The notes beneath the pieces were generated by a model. It saw nothing but the letters and a program-made list of their open reading frames with translations. It did no database searches and was not told the origin of the DNA. A stretch of 12,320 bases of DNA from Spirochaetales bacterium (GTDB lineage Bacteria > Spirochaetota > Spirochaetia > JABEVK01): assembly GCA_013043995.1 (NCBI GenBank), contig JABEVL010000291.1:1-12320 (forward strand), given 5' to 3'. The position numbers and the translations under genes are program-made. Shown here piece by piece: positions 6,160-12,320 of this stretch (positions are counted from its first letter, which is position 1; each line of letters starts with the position of its first letter).

Positions 6160-8003
6160 ACGGTGAAGAAAAAACCGTGCTGCGTTTTTTGACGTGTGGA
6201 AGCGTCGACGACGGCAAATCAACCTTGATCGGTCACCTCCTGGCGAAGACGGGCAACCTCTACGACGACCAGATCGCCAACTTGGAAAAGGAAAGCAGTC
6301 AGCTGGGGAACGCCGGCGGCCAGGTCGATTATTCCTTGCTTTTAGACGGTCTGGAGGCAGAACGCCATCAAGGGATCACGATCGACGTGGCCTACCGCTA
6401 CTTTGAAACTCCCAAACGTAAATTCATCGTAGCCGATACGCCGGGGCACGAACAGTACACGCGTAATATGGCGACGGGAGCATCGCTTGCCCAGGCCGCG
6501 TTGATTCTGGTCGACGCGACGCGGGGCGTTTTGCCTCAGACGCGCCGTCACGCCCTGATCTGCAGCCAAATGGGTATTCCGCACCTCGCCTTCGTTGTCA
6601 ACAAAATGGACTTAGCCGGATGGAACCAACAGAGGTTTGATGCCGTGCGCGAAGCCTGCTTACTGGTCGGTCAAAGTCTTCTTTCGGCAGGATTTAACCC
6701 CGGAGAAATCACGGTTCTTCCTGTGAGTGCCCTGCTCGGCGACCAGCTGACGACCCACTCTGACAATCTGGCCTGGTTCCAGGGGCCCTCGGTACTTGAA
6801 TGGTTGGAAACGCGCGATACAACTCCTCCGGAGCTGCCCTTACGCTTGGCCGTACAAGGCGTCCTCAAGCTGGCTGAGCGTCGATATACAGGCCGGATCC
6901 TTGGGGGGAGCGTCGCCCAGGGGGACCGTGTGGAACTTTTTCCTTCAGGAAAAACCGTGACGGTCAAAGCTCTTTATGGGCCCAAGAAGGAACTTTCCAA
7001 GGCCGAAGAAGGGGCCTCGGTCGCGCTTGTTTTTGACGAAAATCTTGACGTTGAACGCGGCGACGGGGTTTTTGCCCCCGGCGCGGTTCCTCCGCCCAAC
7101 GAACTCTTCAAGGTGCGCATCGTCTGGATGCAAAACGAGCCCTTGATCGCAGGAAGAAGCTTTGACTTTCAAAGCATCTACGGTCCTGCGCTCGTTGAGG
7201 TCATCCGCCTAGATGGACGCTTTGAGCTCGGGAGTTATCAGAAAAATTCGGCGCAACAGCTGGGTTTAAACGAGGTTGGAGAGGCCGTCGTTCTGATATC
7301 CCGCCCCCTACCTCTTGAACCTTACGGGCATTTTAAAGAAGGCGGTTCGTTTCTTTTTATTGACAGGAAAACCAATGCGACGGCCGGTTGCGGGATGGTG
7401 CTTCACCCGATGCGCCGTTCGCAAAACGTCGTTTGGCAGGAGCATGCGATCGACAAGCCGCTCAGGGCAGAGCTTTTGCATCAGAAACCGTTGGTGGTCT
7501 GGCTGACGGGACTGTCGGGGTCGGGTAAATCTACCCTTGCCGATCTTGTTGAAAGGAGCTTGTACAACCAAGGGTACAAAACGATGCTCTTGGACGGCGA
7601 CAACCTTCGCCATGGTTTGAACAAGGACCTGGGTTTTACAGAACGGGACCGTGTTGAAAACATCCGCCGAAGCGCCGAAGCCGCAAAACTTTTGACGGAT
7701 GCCGGTTTGGTCGTTCTGGTGTGCCTGATTTCGCCTTACCGGGAAGATCGAAAGATGGCAAGAGTTTTGTTCGAGCAAGGGGAGTTTGTCGAGGTTTGGG
7801 TGGACACGCCTTTGGAAGAGTGCGAACGGCGCGACCCGAAGGGACTTTATAAAAAGGCCCGTGCCGGGCTTTTGCCCAACTTTACAGGAATCAACTCGCC
7901 TTACGAAAAGCCTGAAGAACCTGAGATTCACCTCAAGACATCGGGCAAAACTCCTGAAGAACTGGCGAACGAGATCCTAGAATACTTGAAAGGTCGGCTT
8001 TGA
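6156..8003 (+). CDS. cysNC: CysNC, fused ATP sulfurylase GTPase subunit and APS kinase
   Basis: A 615-residue fusion. Residues 1 to about 430 are CysN, the GTPase that drives APS formation with CysD. They show the EF-Tu-like P-loop GSVDDGKST (15-23), switch GITIDVAYRYF (73-83), DTPGH (94-98) and NKMD (149-152), followed by two beta-barrel domains. Residues ~445-615 are CysC (APS kinase), which phosphorylates APS to PAPS: P-loop GLSGSGKST (452-460), LLDGDNLRHGLN, FTERDRVENIRR and the family ending with INSPYEKPEEPEIHL. All key residues look intact in both halves, so the protein should be bifunctional like NodQ/CysNC of other bacteria. The TTG start at 6156 overlaps the cysD stop and has GGAAGG at 6144-6149. 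PAPS serves cysteine synthesis or sulfotransferases; the window does not decide which. Confidence 0.97.
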   Translation: MNGEEKTVLRFLTCGSVDDGKSTLIGHLLAKTGNLYDDQIANLEKESSQLGNAGGQVDYSLLLDGLEAERHQGITIDVAYRYFETPKRKFIVADTPGHEQYTRNMATGASLAQAALILVDATRGVLPQTRRHALICSQMGIPHLAFVVNKMDLAGWNQQRFDAVREACLLVGQSLLSAGFNPGEITVLPVSALLGDQLTTHSDNLAWFQGPSVLEWLETRDTTPPELPLRLAVQGVLKLAERRYTGRILGGSVAQGDRVELFPSGKTVTVKALYGPKKELSKAEEGASVALVFDENLDVERGDGVFAPGAVPPPNELFKVRIVWMQNEPLIAGRSFDFQSIYGPALVEVIRLDGRFELGSYQKNSAQQLGLNEVGEAVVLISRPLPLEPYGHFKEGGSFLFIDRKTNATAGCGMVLHPMRRSQNVVWQEHAIDKPLRAELLHQKPLVVWLTGLSGSGKSTLADLVERSLYNQGYKTMLLDGDNLRHGLNKDLGFTERDRVENIRRSAEAAKLLTDAGLVVLVCLISPYREDRKMARVLFEQGEFVEVWVDTPLEECERRDPKGLYKKARAGLLPNFTGINSPYEKPEEPEIHLKTSGKTPEELANEILEYLKGRL

Positions 8004-8084
8004 CCCGCCTGTTGTTTCCCGTCGATCATACGATGACGTTGGGAGCGGGACGGATTCAAAGAACTCAAGTTGCCAGAAAGGATC

Positions 8085-8113
8085 TTTACAGGACTGGACT
8101 GAAAAGCTATTTT
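8085..8113 (+). promoter_or_regulatory. candidate sigma-70-type promoter for rmlA-rmlC
   Basis: TTTACA (8085-8090, five of six consensus bases), a 17-bp spacer and TATTTT (8108-8113, four of six) lie in the gap between cysNC and rmlA. Use of this site would leave a 5' leader of about 145 bases and allow the rhamnose genes to be expressed apart from cysDNC. Confidence 0.4.
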
Positions 8114-8182
8114 CCTCAAGAACGTTTGGGAAACCAGAGATTTCTGAAAGAACACCGATTTGGACGGCTTTGGAAGAACCTC

Positions 8183-8213
8183 GGAGCGGGACCACCTGGT
8201 TGCCTGTCCGCGC
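8183..8213 (+). other. imperfect hairpin in the rmlA leader
   Basis: GCGGGAC (8186-8192) can pair with GTCCGC (about 8207-8212) with one bulged G, and ACC/GGT can nest inside. The left arm lies in a 10-bp word, GGAGCGGGAC (8183-8192), that also occurs at 8042-8051. There is no T-run after it, so it is not an ordinary terminator. Confidence 0.25.
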
Positions 8214-8265
8214 TTGGGTGTGCAGCCGGTTTTCAGAATCGCCTTAATGTCCAGGAGAAGACAAA

Positions 8266-9138
8266 ATGAAAGGTATAATTCTAGCTGGCGGAAGCGGCAC
8301 ACGGCTGTACCCGGCCACTCAGGTTGTCTGTAAGCAGCTATTGCCGGTTTATGACAAACCAATGATCTATTACCCCCTCTCTACACTGATGCTGGCGGGG
8401 ATCAGAGAAATTCTCATTATTTCAACGCCTTCGGACACCCCGCGTTTTGAAGAACTTTTAGGCGACGGACGCGAACTGGGCCTGAGTCTGAAATACAAGG
8501 TGCAGGATTCTCCGAACGGGTTGGCCCAAGCCTTTGTTCTGGGAAAGGAATTTGTGGGTTCGGATTCGGTGTGTCTGGTTTTGGGCGACAATATTTTTTA
8601 TGGTCCGCACCTGACAGGAATGCTCCAAAATGCGGCTCGCCAAACTTCAGGGGCGACAGTTTTTGGGTACTATGTGCGTGACCCTGAACGTTACGGAGTT
8701 GTCGAGTTCGACTCCCAGGGCAAGGCCCTGTCAATTGAAGAAAAGCCGGAACACCCTAAATCGAATTATGCCGTGGTGGGTCTTTATTTTTACGACAACG
8801 AGGTTTTAGACATCGCTGCAGGCCTCAAGCCTTCGGCACGGGGCGAATACGAAATCACCGACGTCAACAAAACCTATCTGGAACGGGGGGCCCTCAAGGT
8901 TGAGACGATGAGCCGGGGCTACGCCTGGCTGGACACGGGGACTCATGAAAGCCTGGTGGACGCCACCAACTTTGTCAAAGCCATTGAAGACCGGCAAGGC
9001 CTTAAGATCGCCTGTTTGGAAGAAGTGGCCTTCCGGATGGGCTACATTGACCACGGGCAGCTTGAGGTCTTGGCCAATAGAATGGCCAAGTCGTCGTATG
9101 GAATTTATTTGAAAAGGTTGCTGTCAGAAACGGTTTGA
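8266..9138 (+). CDS. rfbA: RmlA, glucose-1-phosphate thymidylyltransferase
   Basis: 290 residues, full length (E. coli RfbA has ~293). It makes dTDP-glucose from dTTP and glucose 1-phosphate, the first step to dTDP-L-rhamnose. The nucleotide-binding signature LAGGSGTRLYPAT (6-18) is followed by KQLLPVYDKPMIYYPLS, VLGDNIFYG (the metal-binding Asp near 110), GVVEFD, EEKPEHPKSNYAVVGLY and GYAWLDTGTHESL. All are typical of the RmlA short form. AGGAG at 8253-8257 lies 8 bases before the ATG. rmlC follows after 24 bp, so the two form an operon. rmlB and rmlD are not in the window. Confidence 0.97.
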   Translation: MKGIILAGGSGTRLYPATQVVCKQLLPVYDKPMIYYPLSTLMLAGIREILIISTPSDTPRFEELLGDGRELGLSLKYKVQDSPNGLAQAFVLGKEFVGSDSVCLVLGDNIFYGPHLTGMLQNAARQTSGATVFGYYVRDPERYGVVEFDSQGKALSIEEKPEHPKSNYAVVGLYFYDNEVLDIAAGLKPSARGEYEITDVNKTYLERGALKVETMSRGYAWLDTGTHESLVDATNFVKAIEDRQGLKIACLEEVAFRMGYIDHGQLEVLANRMAKSSYGIYLKRLLSETV

Positions 9139-9162
9139 GTACCTTGAAGAGGAGTTGCGAAC

Positions 9163-9705
9163 ATGCCTTTTAGTTTTACACCAGGGCCCCTCGCCGGGTT
9201 GGTGCTTGTGACACCTCGCCGATTCCTTGATCCGCGGGGATGGTTCCAGGAAACCTACAAACGTTCTGAATTTGTTGACCATGGGATACCAGAGACCTTT
9301 GTGCAGGATAATCTTTCTTACTCGTCGAAGGGCACCCTGCGGGGTTTGCACTTTCAGAAAGGAAACAGCGCCCAGGGCAAACTCGTTTCAGTTTTGGCCG
9401 GTGCCGTTTGGGACGTTGCGGTTGACCTTCGAGTCGGTTCGCCCACACGGGGGAAGTGGTATGGGGTAGAATTACGGGCCGAAGAAGCGCAACTGTTTTA
9501 CATACCGCCGGGTTTTGCCCATGGTTTTGTCGCTTTGACCGACGGAACCCTGTTTAGTTACAAGTGCACCGCCGAGTACGACAAGCCGAGCGAGGCCGGA
9601 TTGCTGTGGAACGATCCTGAGCTGAACATCGCCTGGCCGCTCACGGACGTCCAGGTTTCTGAAAAAGACGCTCTCTTGCCGACCTGGGCGGAGTTCACGA
9701 AATGA
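9163..9705 (+). CDS. rfbC: RmlC, dTDP-4-dehydrorhamnose 3,5-epimerase
   Basis: 180 residues, normal for this cupin enzyme, which epimerises C3 and C5 of dTDP-4-keto-6-deoxyglucose in dTDP-L-rhamnose synthesis. The DPRGWFQETYKRSEF opening, GTLRGLHFQ with catalytic His63, PPGFAHGF with His120, YKCTAEYDKPSE with Tyr139 and SEKD with Asp169 (partner of His63 in the family) are all present, so it should be active. AGGAG at 9150-9154 lies 8 bases before the ATG. It is the last recognisable gene of the + strand run; the next gene converges on it. Confidence 0.97.
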   Translation: MPFSFTPGPLAGLVLVTPRRFLDPRGWFQETYKRSEFVDHGIPETFVQDNLSYSSKGTLRGLHFQKGNSAQGKLVSVLAGAVWDVAVDLRVGSPTRGKWYGVELRAEEAQLFYIPPGFAHGFVALTDGTLFSYKCTAEYDKPSEAGLLWNDPELNIAWPLTDVQVSEKDALLPTWAEFTK

Positions 9706-9824
9706 CGGATTCTGAAGGAAGCGAGGGGAAAGAGCATTTTGGAATGTGGCAGGGCTTGGACTCTGCCAGGACTCCGCCGTGCCCCGCGCCCTCTTTTCCA
9801 GCTGAGTGCTGGCTAGCTTCTTAG
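9702..9824 (+). other. possible 40-residue ORF coupled to the rmlC stop
   Basis: The rmlC stop (9703-9705) overlaps an ATG at 9702 (ATGA), and GGAG at 9690-9693 lies 8 bases before it, a good ribosome site. The frame runs 40 codons to TAG (9822-9824), touching the end of the convergent HDOD gene. The product (starting MTDSEGSEGKEHF, then Pro- and Cys-containing sequence) matches nothing I know and overlaps hairpin-forming sequence. It may be chance, or the start signals of a lost third rhamnose gene. Confidence 0.25.
9727..9812. terminator. hairpin-rich convergent region between rmlC and the HDOD gene
   Basis: Three nested or adjacent inverted repeats fall between the converging genes. GGAAAGAG (9727-9734) can pair with CTCTTTTCC (9791-9799, one bulge). 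GGCAGGG (9748-9754) pairs with CTCTGCC (9761-9767) around CTTGGA. CCAGC (9798-9802) pairs with GCTGG (9808-9812) around TGAGT. The location suits a terminator for both strands, but no hairpin is directly followed by a good T-run, so the mechanism is unclear. Confidence 0.35.
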
Positions 9825-10684
9825 GCGTCAACCAACGAGGCACATTCACGGTACAGACGGTCGTCTGACAAGCGTTTCTGAAAACCCTGCGCCCAGGTCA
9901 AGAGCCGTGTCTCCGACAGTCCCAAGTAGTTCATGTAGCTTGAAATGGCCTGCAAGGGTATGGGTTTCTCTTTATAAATGTCGATGTTTGAACACAGGTA
10001 ATCAGCAACTGAAACCAGGACGACGACGGTCTTATGGGAACTGACGATGTTTTCAAAACCGTGTTCACCGGCAACGTCGCAGTAAATGTCGGGAAAACTC
10101 CAATTTTTTAAAACCGTGGCGCCGATGGTTTTATGGGTGATGCCAAAGAATGAGGCTTCGAGCTCGCTGATTCTTTTATCGTTGCGGCTCGCGTCTTGAA
10201 GGAGTTTTTCGTAGTCGGAGGGCTTGGCCATGTAGAGGGCGACCTGACCGATGTTGTGCAGAAGGGCCGCGGTGAACGCCGTTTCAGCAAGGGCACTCTT
10301 GCCGTTCCAGATTGTCAGGTCCTTGGCGTAGAAGGCCGTGATCAGCGAGTGCTTCCAGAAGAACTTGAAGAAGGAGGCCTGACGGGTTTTGTTGAACAGC
10401 GACGCCCCAGTGACAAGGATCACCAAGCTGCGGATGGTGTTAAAACCCAAGAGTGTGATGGCGGTAGAAAGTTGACTGACGGTTTTTTGGCGGGCGTAAA
10501 GGGCCGAGTTGGCGATCCTCAGGATCTTTGAAGTCAGCCCTGCGTCGACAGATACGGCGTCCTCGAGCTGCTGAAACGAAAGACCCCGGGAGTCCTCGGC
10601 CATTTGGAGAACCTTGGCCGCGACACTGGGCATAACGGGCATGGCGTTGAGGTAGGCGGCGAAGTCTTTGCTGTTCAGTTCCAC
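9821..10684 (-). CDS. HDOD-domain signalling protein
   Basis: 287 residues. The HDOD domain spans about residues 5-210: LNAMPVMPSVAAKVLQMAED (11-30), then DAGLTSKILRIANSALY (47-63), the TAITLLGFNTIRSL helix (74-87), and FWKHSLITA with His112. The HD-equivalent motif is LLHNIG (141-146), with Asn in place of the metal-binding Asp, as in many HDOD proteins that have no phosphohydrolase activity. No receiver, GGDEF or EAL domain is attached; about 75 further residues follow. HDOD proteins act as adaptors in stress, motility and cyclic-di-GMP-linked signalling. The partner here is unknown. The GTG start at 10684 has AGGAG six bases upstream. It lies 41 bp after aspS on the same strand, so it may be cotranscribed with aspS. 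Confidence 0.9.
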   Translation of the reverse strand: MELNSKDFAAYLNAMPVMPSVAAKVLQMAEDSRGLSFQQLEDAVSVDAGLTSKILRIANSALYARQKTVSQLSTAITLLGFNTIRSLVILVTGASLFNKTRQASFFKFFWKHSLITAFYAKDLTIWNGKSALAETAFTAALLHNIGQVALYMAKPSDYEKLLQDASRNDKRISELEASFFGITHKTIGATVLKNWSFPDIYCDVAGEHGFENIVSSHKTVVVLVSVADYLCSNIDIYKEKPIPLQAISSYMNYLGLSETRLLTWAQGFQKRLSDDRLYRECASLVDA

Positions 10685-10725
10685 CCCGCACTCCTAGTTG
10701 AAGGGATTCAACGTCCTGTTGCGCT

Positions 10726-12003
10726 CTAAGGACGTACGCGTTTTCGGTCTCGGGGGAAGGGACTCGCCTCTTTGACGTTGGCAAGACCGAGGATTTTTTG
10801 CGTCAGGCGCTCAACACCGATGGCGAACCCCCCGTGCGGAGGACAGCCAAACTCAAAGATGGAAGCGTAGTCGCTCATTCCTTCTCTTGTTAAACCGAAT
10901 TTGGGTAGGGCGTCGAGGAACATGGAAAGCTCGTGGATGCGCCGGCCTCCTGAGGTAATTTCAAGTCCCCTGAAAATCAGGTCAAAGCTCATCGTTCTCA
11001 GACCGTCGGCGCTGGGGTAAGTGTAAAAGGGACGTTTTTTCCTGGGCCAGCCGTTCAAGAAGACAGCGTCGACCCCGTGTTCCCTCTGGGCCCAGTCGCA
11101 CAGGGCTCGTTCGCCTTCGGGGGTAATCTCAAAAACCTTCTTTCCAGTTTCTTTGAAAATGAGTTCTTTGGCCTCTTCGTGGTCGACAACAGGTGCCCTC
11201 TCCATGGCACCGGGGGCCGGAACCGTGGCACCCCAAGCGTCGAGTTCGGCCTGGTTGTGTTCGGCGATTTGTGCAAAGACATAGTTCAAAAGACCGCGCT
11301 CGAAGTCCATCAGGTCGGCTTCGCTTTGAATGAACGCCATTTCCACGTCAAACGAGACGTACTCGTTCAGGTGACGCGGCGTGTCGTGTTTTTCGGCCCG
11401 ATAAGCGTGAGAGATTTCAAAAACACGCTCCAAGCCCGACGACACCATCACTTCTTTGTAGAACTGGGGGGACTGGGCCAAAAAGACCTTATTTTCAAAG
11501 TAGTCGACAGAAAAAAGGTTGGTGCCCCCTTCGGTCCCCGTGCTGATGAGCTTGGAAGTCTTGATTTCAAAAAACTGCTGACTGTGCATGTAGGCGGAAA
11601 GGTAGTGCAGGATCGCCGATTGAAGCTGGAAAATCGCGCGGATTTTAGGAAAACGCAGGGAAAGAATGCGGTTGTCCAGCAGGGCGTCCAGGGGGTACTT
11701 TTCGGGGTCCTGATGGATGTTGATGGGGATTTCAGGGGCGGCAGGAGAAAGGAGCGTGACGCTCGACGGGGTGATTTCGGCTCCCCCGGGAGCCTTGTCG
11801 TTGGAGCTGACCCGTCCGATAACACGCAGGACGGATTCGTGCGAAAATTCGGGTTTTTCGTGAAAAACGAGTTGGACAAAGCCGGAACGGTCACGGAGGA
11901 TGACAAAGTTGACCTGCCCGAGTTCCCTGATTCGATGAACCCAGCCGGCGATCTCAATTTCTTGGTTCAGGTGCTTAGGCACATCGTGAGCTAATACGCG
12001 CAA
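10726..12003 (-). CDS. aspS: aspartyl-tRNA synthetase, archaeal/nondiscriminating type
   Basis: 425 residues. This matches the short archaeal/eukaryal-type AspRS (~430), not the bacterial type (~590 with the GAD insertion). It has an N-terminal OB-fold anticodon domain (1 to ~100) and a class II catalytic core. Motif 1 lies near 120-155, LAQSPQFYKEVM near 190, motif 2 is FEISHAYRAEKHDTPRHLNEY near 210-230, and motif 3 is GGFAIGVERLTQKIL with the typical ending FPRDRKRVRP. His23 (in GWVHRIREL) and Pro72 (in KAPGG) are 49 residues apart, as are His28 and Pro77 of Deinococcus AspRS2, the residues tied to charging both tRNA(Asp) and tRNA(Asn). The enzyme should therefore feed Asp-tRNA(Asn) to GatCAB, whose gatB lies directly upstream. 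The TTG at 12003 is the first possible start after an in-frame stop; GGGGG lies a few bases upstream. Confidence 0.95.
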   Translation of the reverse strand: MRVLAHDVPKHLNQEIEIAGWVHRIRELGQVNFVILRDRSGFVQLVFHEKPEFSHESVLRVIGRVSSNDKAPGGAEITPSSVTLLSPAAPEIPINIHQDPEKYPLDALLDNRILSLRFPKIRAIFQLQSAILHYLSAYMHSQQFFEIKTSKLISTGTEGGTNLFSVDYFENKVFLAQSPQFYKEVMVSSGLERVFEISHAYRAEKHDTPRHLNEYVSFDVEMAFIQSEADLMDFERGLLNYVFAQIAEHNQAELDAWGATVPAPGAMERAPVVDHEEAKELIFKETGKKVFEITPEGERALCDWAQREHGVDAVFLNGWPRKKRPFYTYPSADGLRTMSFDLIFRGLEITSGGRRIHELSMFLDALPKFGLTREGMSDYASIFEFGCPPHGGFAIGVERLTQKILGLANVKEASPFPRDRKRVRP

Positions 12004-12036
12004 ATCCGCTACCCCCGTTACAAAATCTCGAGTTGT

Positions 12037-12065
12037 GTTTTACCCGCTTCGATTCAAAAAGGCAA
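12037..12065 (-). promoter_or_regulatory. candidate promoter for aspS
   Basis: On the minus strand TTGCCT (12065-12060), a 17-bp spacer and TAAAAC (12042-12037) match the sigma-70 elements at four of six bases each. They lie in the 85-bp gap between gatB and aspS and would give a leader of about 27 bases. aspS may also be read through from gatB; a 4-bp stem just after the gatB stop is too weak to prevent this. Confidence 0.3.
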
Positions 12066-12088
12066 GGGGAAGCCGTTCTGGGACGGTT

Positions 12089-12320
12089 TTAACTCAATTT
12101 TTTTGACAAAAGTTGGTTGACCAGGGTCGGTGTCGCCCTGCCGCCTGTGGCCTGCATGACCTGGCCGACCAAAAAGCCTTTTTGACGTTGGTCTCCGGCT
12201 CGAACCGCGGCGACGACCGCTGCCTGCTCGGCAAAGACCCTGTCGACGATCGGCTCCAGCTGAGACTCGCTGGTGATAGCCTCCCAGCCTTTTTCCCTGA
12301 TGATCTCTTCGGGGTCCTTG
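12089..12320 (-). CDS. gatB: GatB, aspartyl/glutamyl-tRNA amidotransferase subunit B (C-terminal part)
   Basis: The last 76 codons of a gene that runs off the window edge, read on the minus strand from 12319 to the TAA at 12091-12089. The conserved end of GatB is clear: EAITSESQLEPIVDRVF, then GFLVGQVMQATGGRATPTLVN and LLSKKLS (the YqeY-like tail that contacts tRNA). GatB, with GatA and GatC, turns misacylated Asp-tRNA(Asn) and/or Glu-tRNA(Gln) into Asn-tRNA and Gln-tRNA. Its place directly before a nondiscriminating-type aspS points to the Asn route. The start and most of the catalytic domain lie outside the window. Confidence 0.95.
   Translation of the reverse strand, partial: KDPEEIIREKGWEAITSESQLEPIVDRVFAEQAAVVAAVRAGDQRQKGFLVGQVMQATGGRATPTLVNQLLSKKLS

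Larger units (their letters stand above)
8000..8269 (+). other. possible 89-codon ORF filling the cysNC-rmlA gap
   Basis: The 262 bp between cysNC and rmlA hold one open frame across their whole length. Its TTG (8000) overlaps the cysNC stop as TTGA and its TGA (8267-8269) overlaps the rmlA ATG as ATGA, like true junctions elsewhere in this window. Against coding: the product is basic and resembles no family I know, Arg is often AGA/AGG and Gly mostly GGA (unlike the CGC/CGT and GGC use of the neighbours), and no ribosome site precedes the TTG. I think it is more likely noncoding leader sequence or a decayed gene than a functional one. Confidence 0.22.

Noticed and set aside
8020..8038. CGTC...GACG inverted repeat just after cysNC as a terminator
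   Set aside because: The stem is four base pairs and is not followed by a T-run.
7928..8362. 144-residue minus-strand frame across the cysNC-rmlA gap
   Set aside because: It overlaps the coding ends of cysNC and rmlA in antisense and resembles no family; it does not explain the gap.
11077..11994. 305-residue open frame on the + strand opposite aspS
   Set aside because: It lies wholly antisense to a well-identified AspRS, has repetitive Val/Phe/Gly-rich low-plausibility sequence and no family motif; it is a codon-bias shadow.
12073..12086. CCGT/ACGG stem just after the gatB stop as a terminator
   Set aside because: Only four base pairs, and on the minus strand the T-run comes about 20 bases later; too weak to call.
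1..12320. CRISPR arrays, insertion sequences, tRNA or rRNA genes and phage attachment sites
   Set aside because: No regularly spaced repeats, transposase frames, terminal inverted repeats or cloverleaf-like sequence were seen on either strand.

Overview
The window reads as chromosomal DNA of a Gram-negative bacterium of moderate GC content (mid-50s % by eye). Grounds for this are the Pel-type exopolysaccharide genes, dTDP-rhamnose genes, an HDOD-domain protein and a family-1 uracil-DNA glycosylase. Asparagine-tRNA appears to be made by the indirect route, because an archaeal/nondiscriminating-type aspartyl-tRNA synthetase sits beside gatB. Together these fit a deltaproteobacterial- or Bdellovibrionota-like lineage, but I cannot name the species. 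GTG and TTG starts are common, and 4-base stop/start overlaps (GTGA, TTGA) recur.

Layout. (1) 1-3501, + strand: the downstream end of a Pel polysaccharide operon. It holds a TPR-like protein in the pelE position, the cytosolic glycosyltransferase pelF and the membrane protein pelG, all overlapping. It ends at a possible bidirectional terminator shared with the convergent ung gene. (2) 3540-5081: ung (minus) and a Cof-type HAD phosphatase (plus), diverging from a gap of about 50 bp. (3) 5254-8003, + strand: cysD and a cysN-cysC fusion, which together make PAPS from sulfate. (4) 8266-9705, + strand: rmlA (rfbA) and rmlC (rfbC) of dTDP-L-rhamnose synthesis, separated from cysNC by a 262-bp stretch with a possible promoter. 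(5) 9821-12320, minus strand: the 3' end of gatB, then aspS of archaeal type, then an HDOD-domain protein.

How the genes work together. Regions 1, 3 and 4 supply functions for surface glycans: Pel polymerisation and export, activated sulfate and activated rhamnose. No sulfotransferase and no PAPS or sulfite reductase is visible, so a sulfated glycan is a hypothesis only, and ordinary cysteine synthesis is equally open. Region 5 is a translation module: a nondiscriminating AspRS makes Asp-tRNA(Asn), which GatCAB amidates.

No clearly undescribed system is present. The most useful leads are the His23/Pro72 nondiscriminating signature of the AspRS next to gatB, the PAPS-plus-rhamnose-plus-Pel neighbourhood, a shortened PelE-like protein with no visible membrane segment, and three small open frames that meet neighbouring genes through 4-base overlaps.
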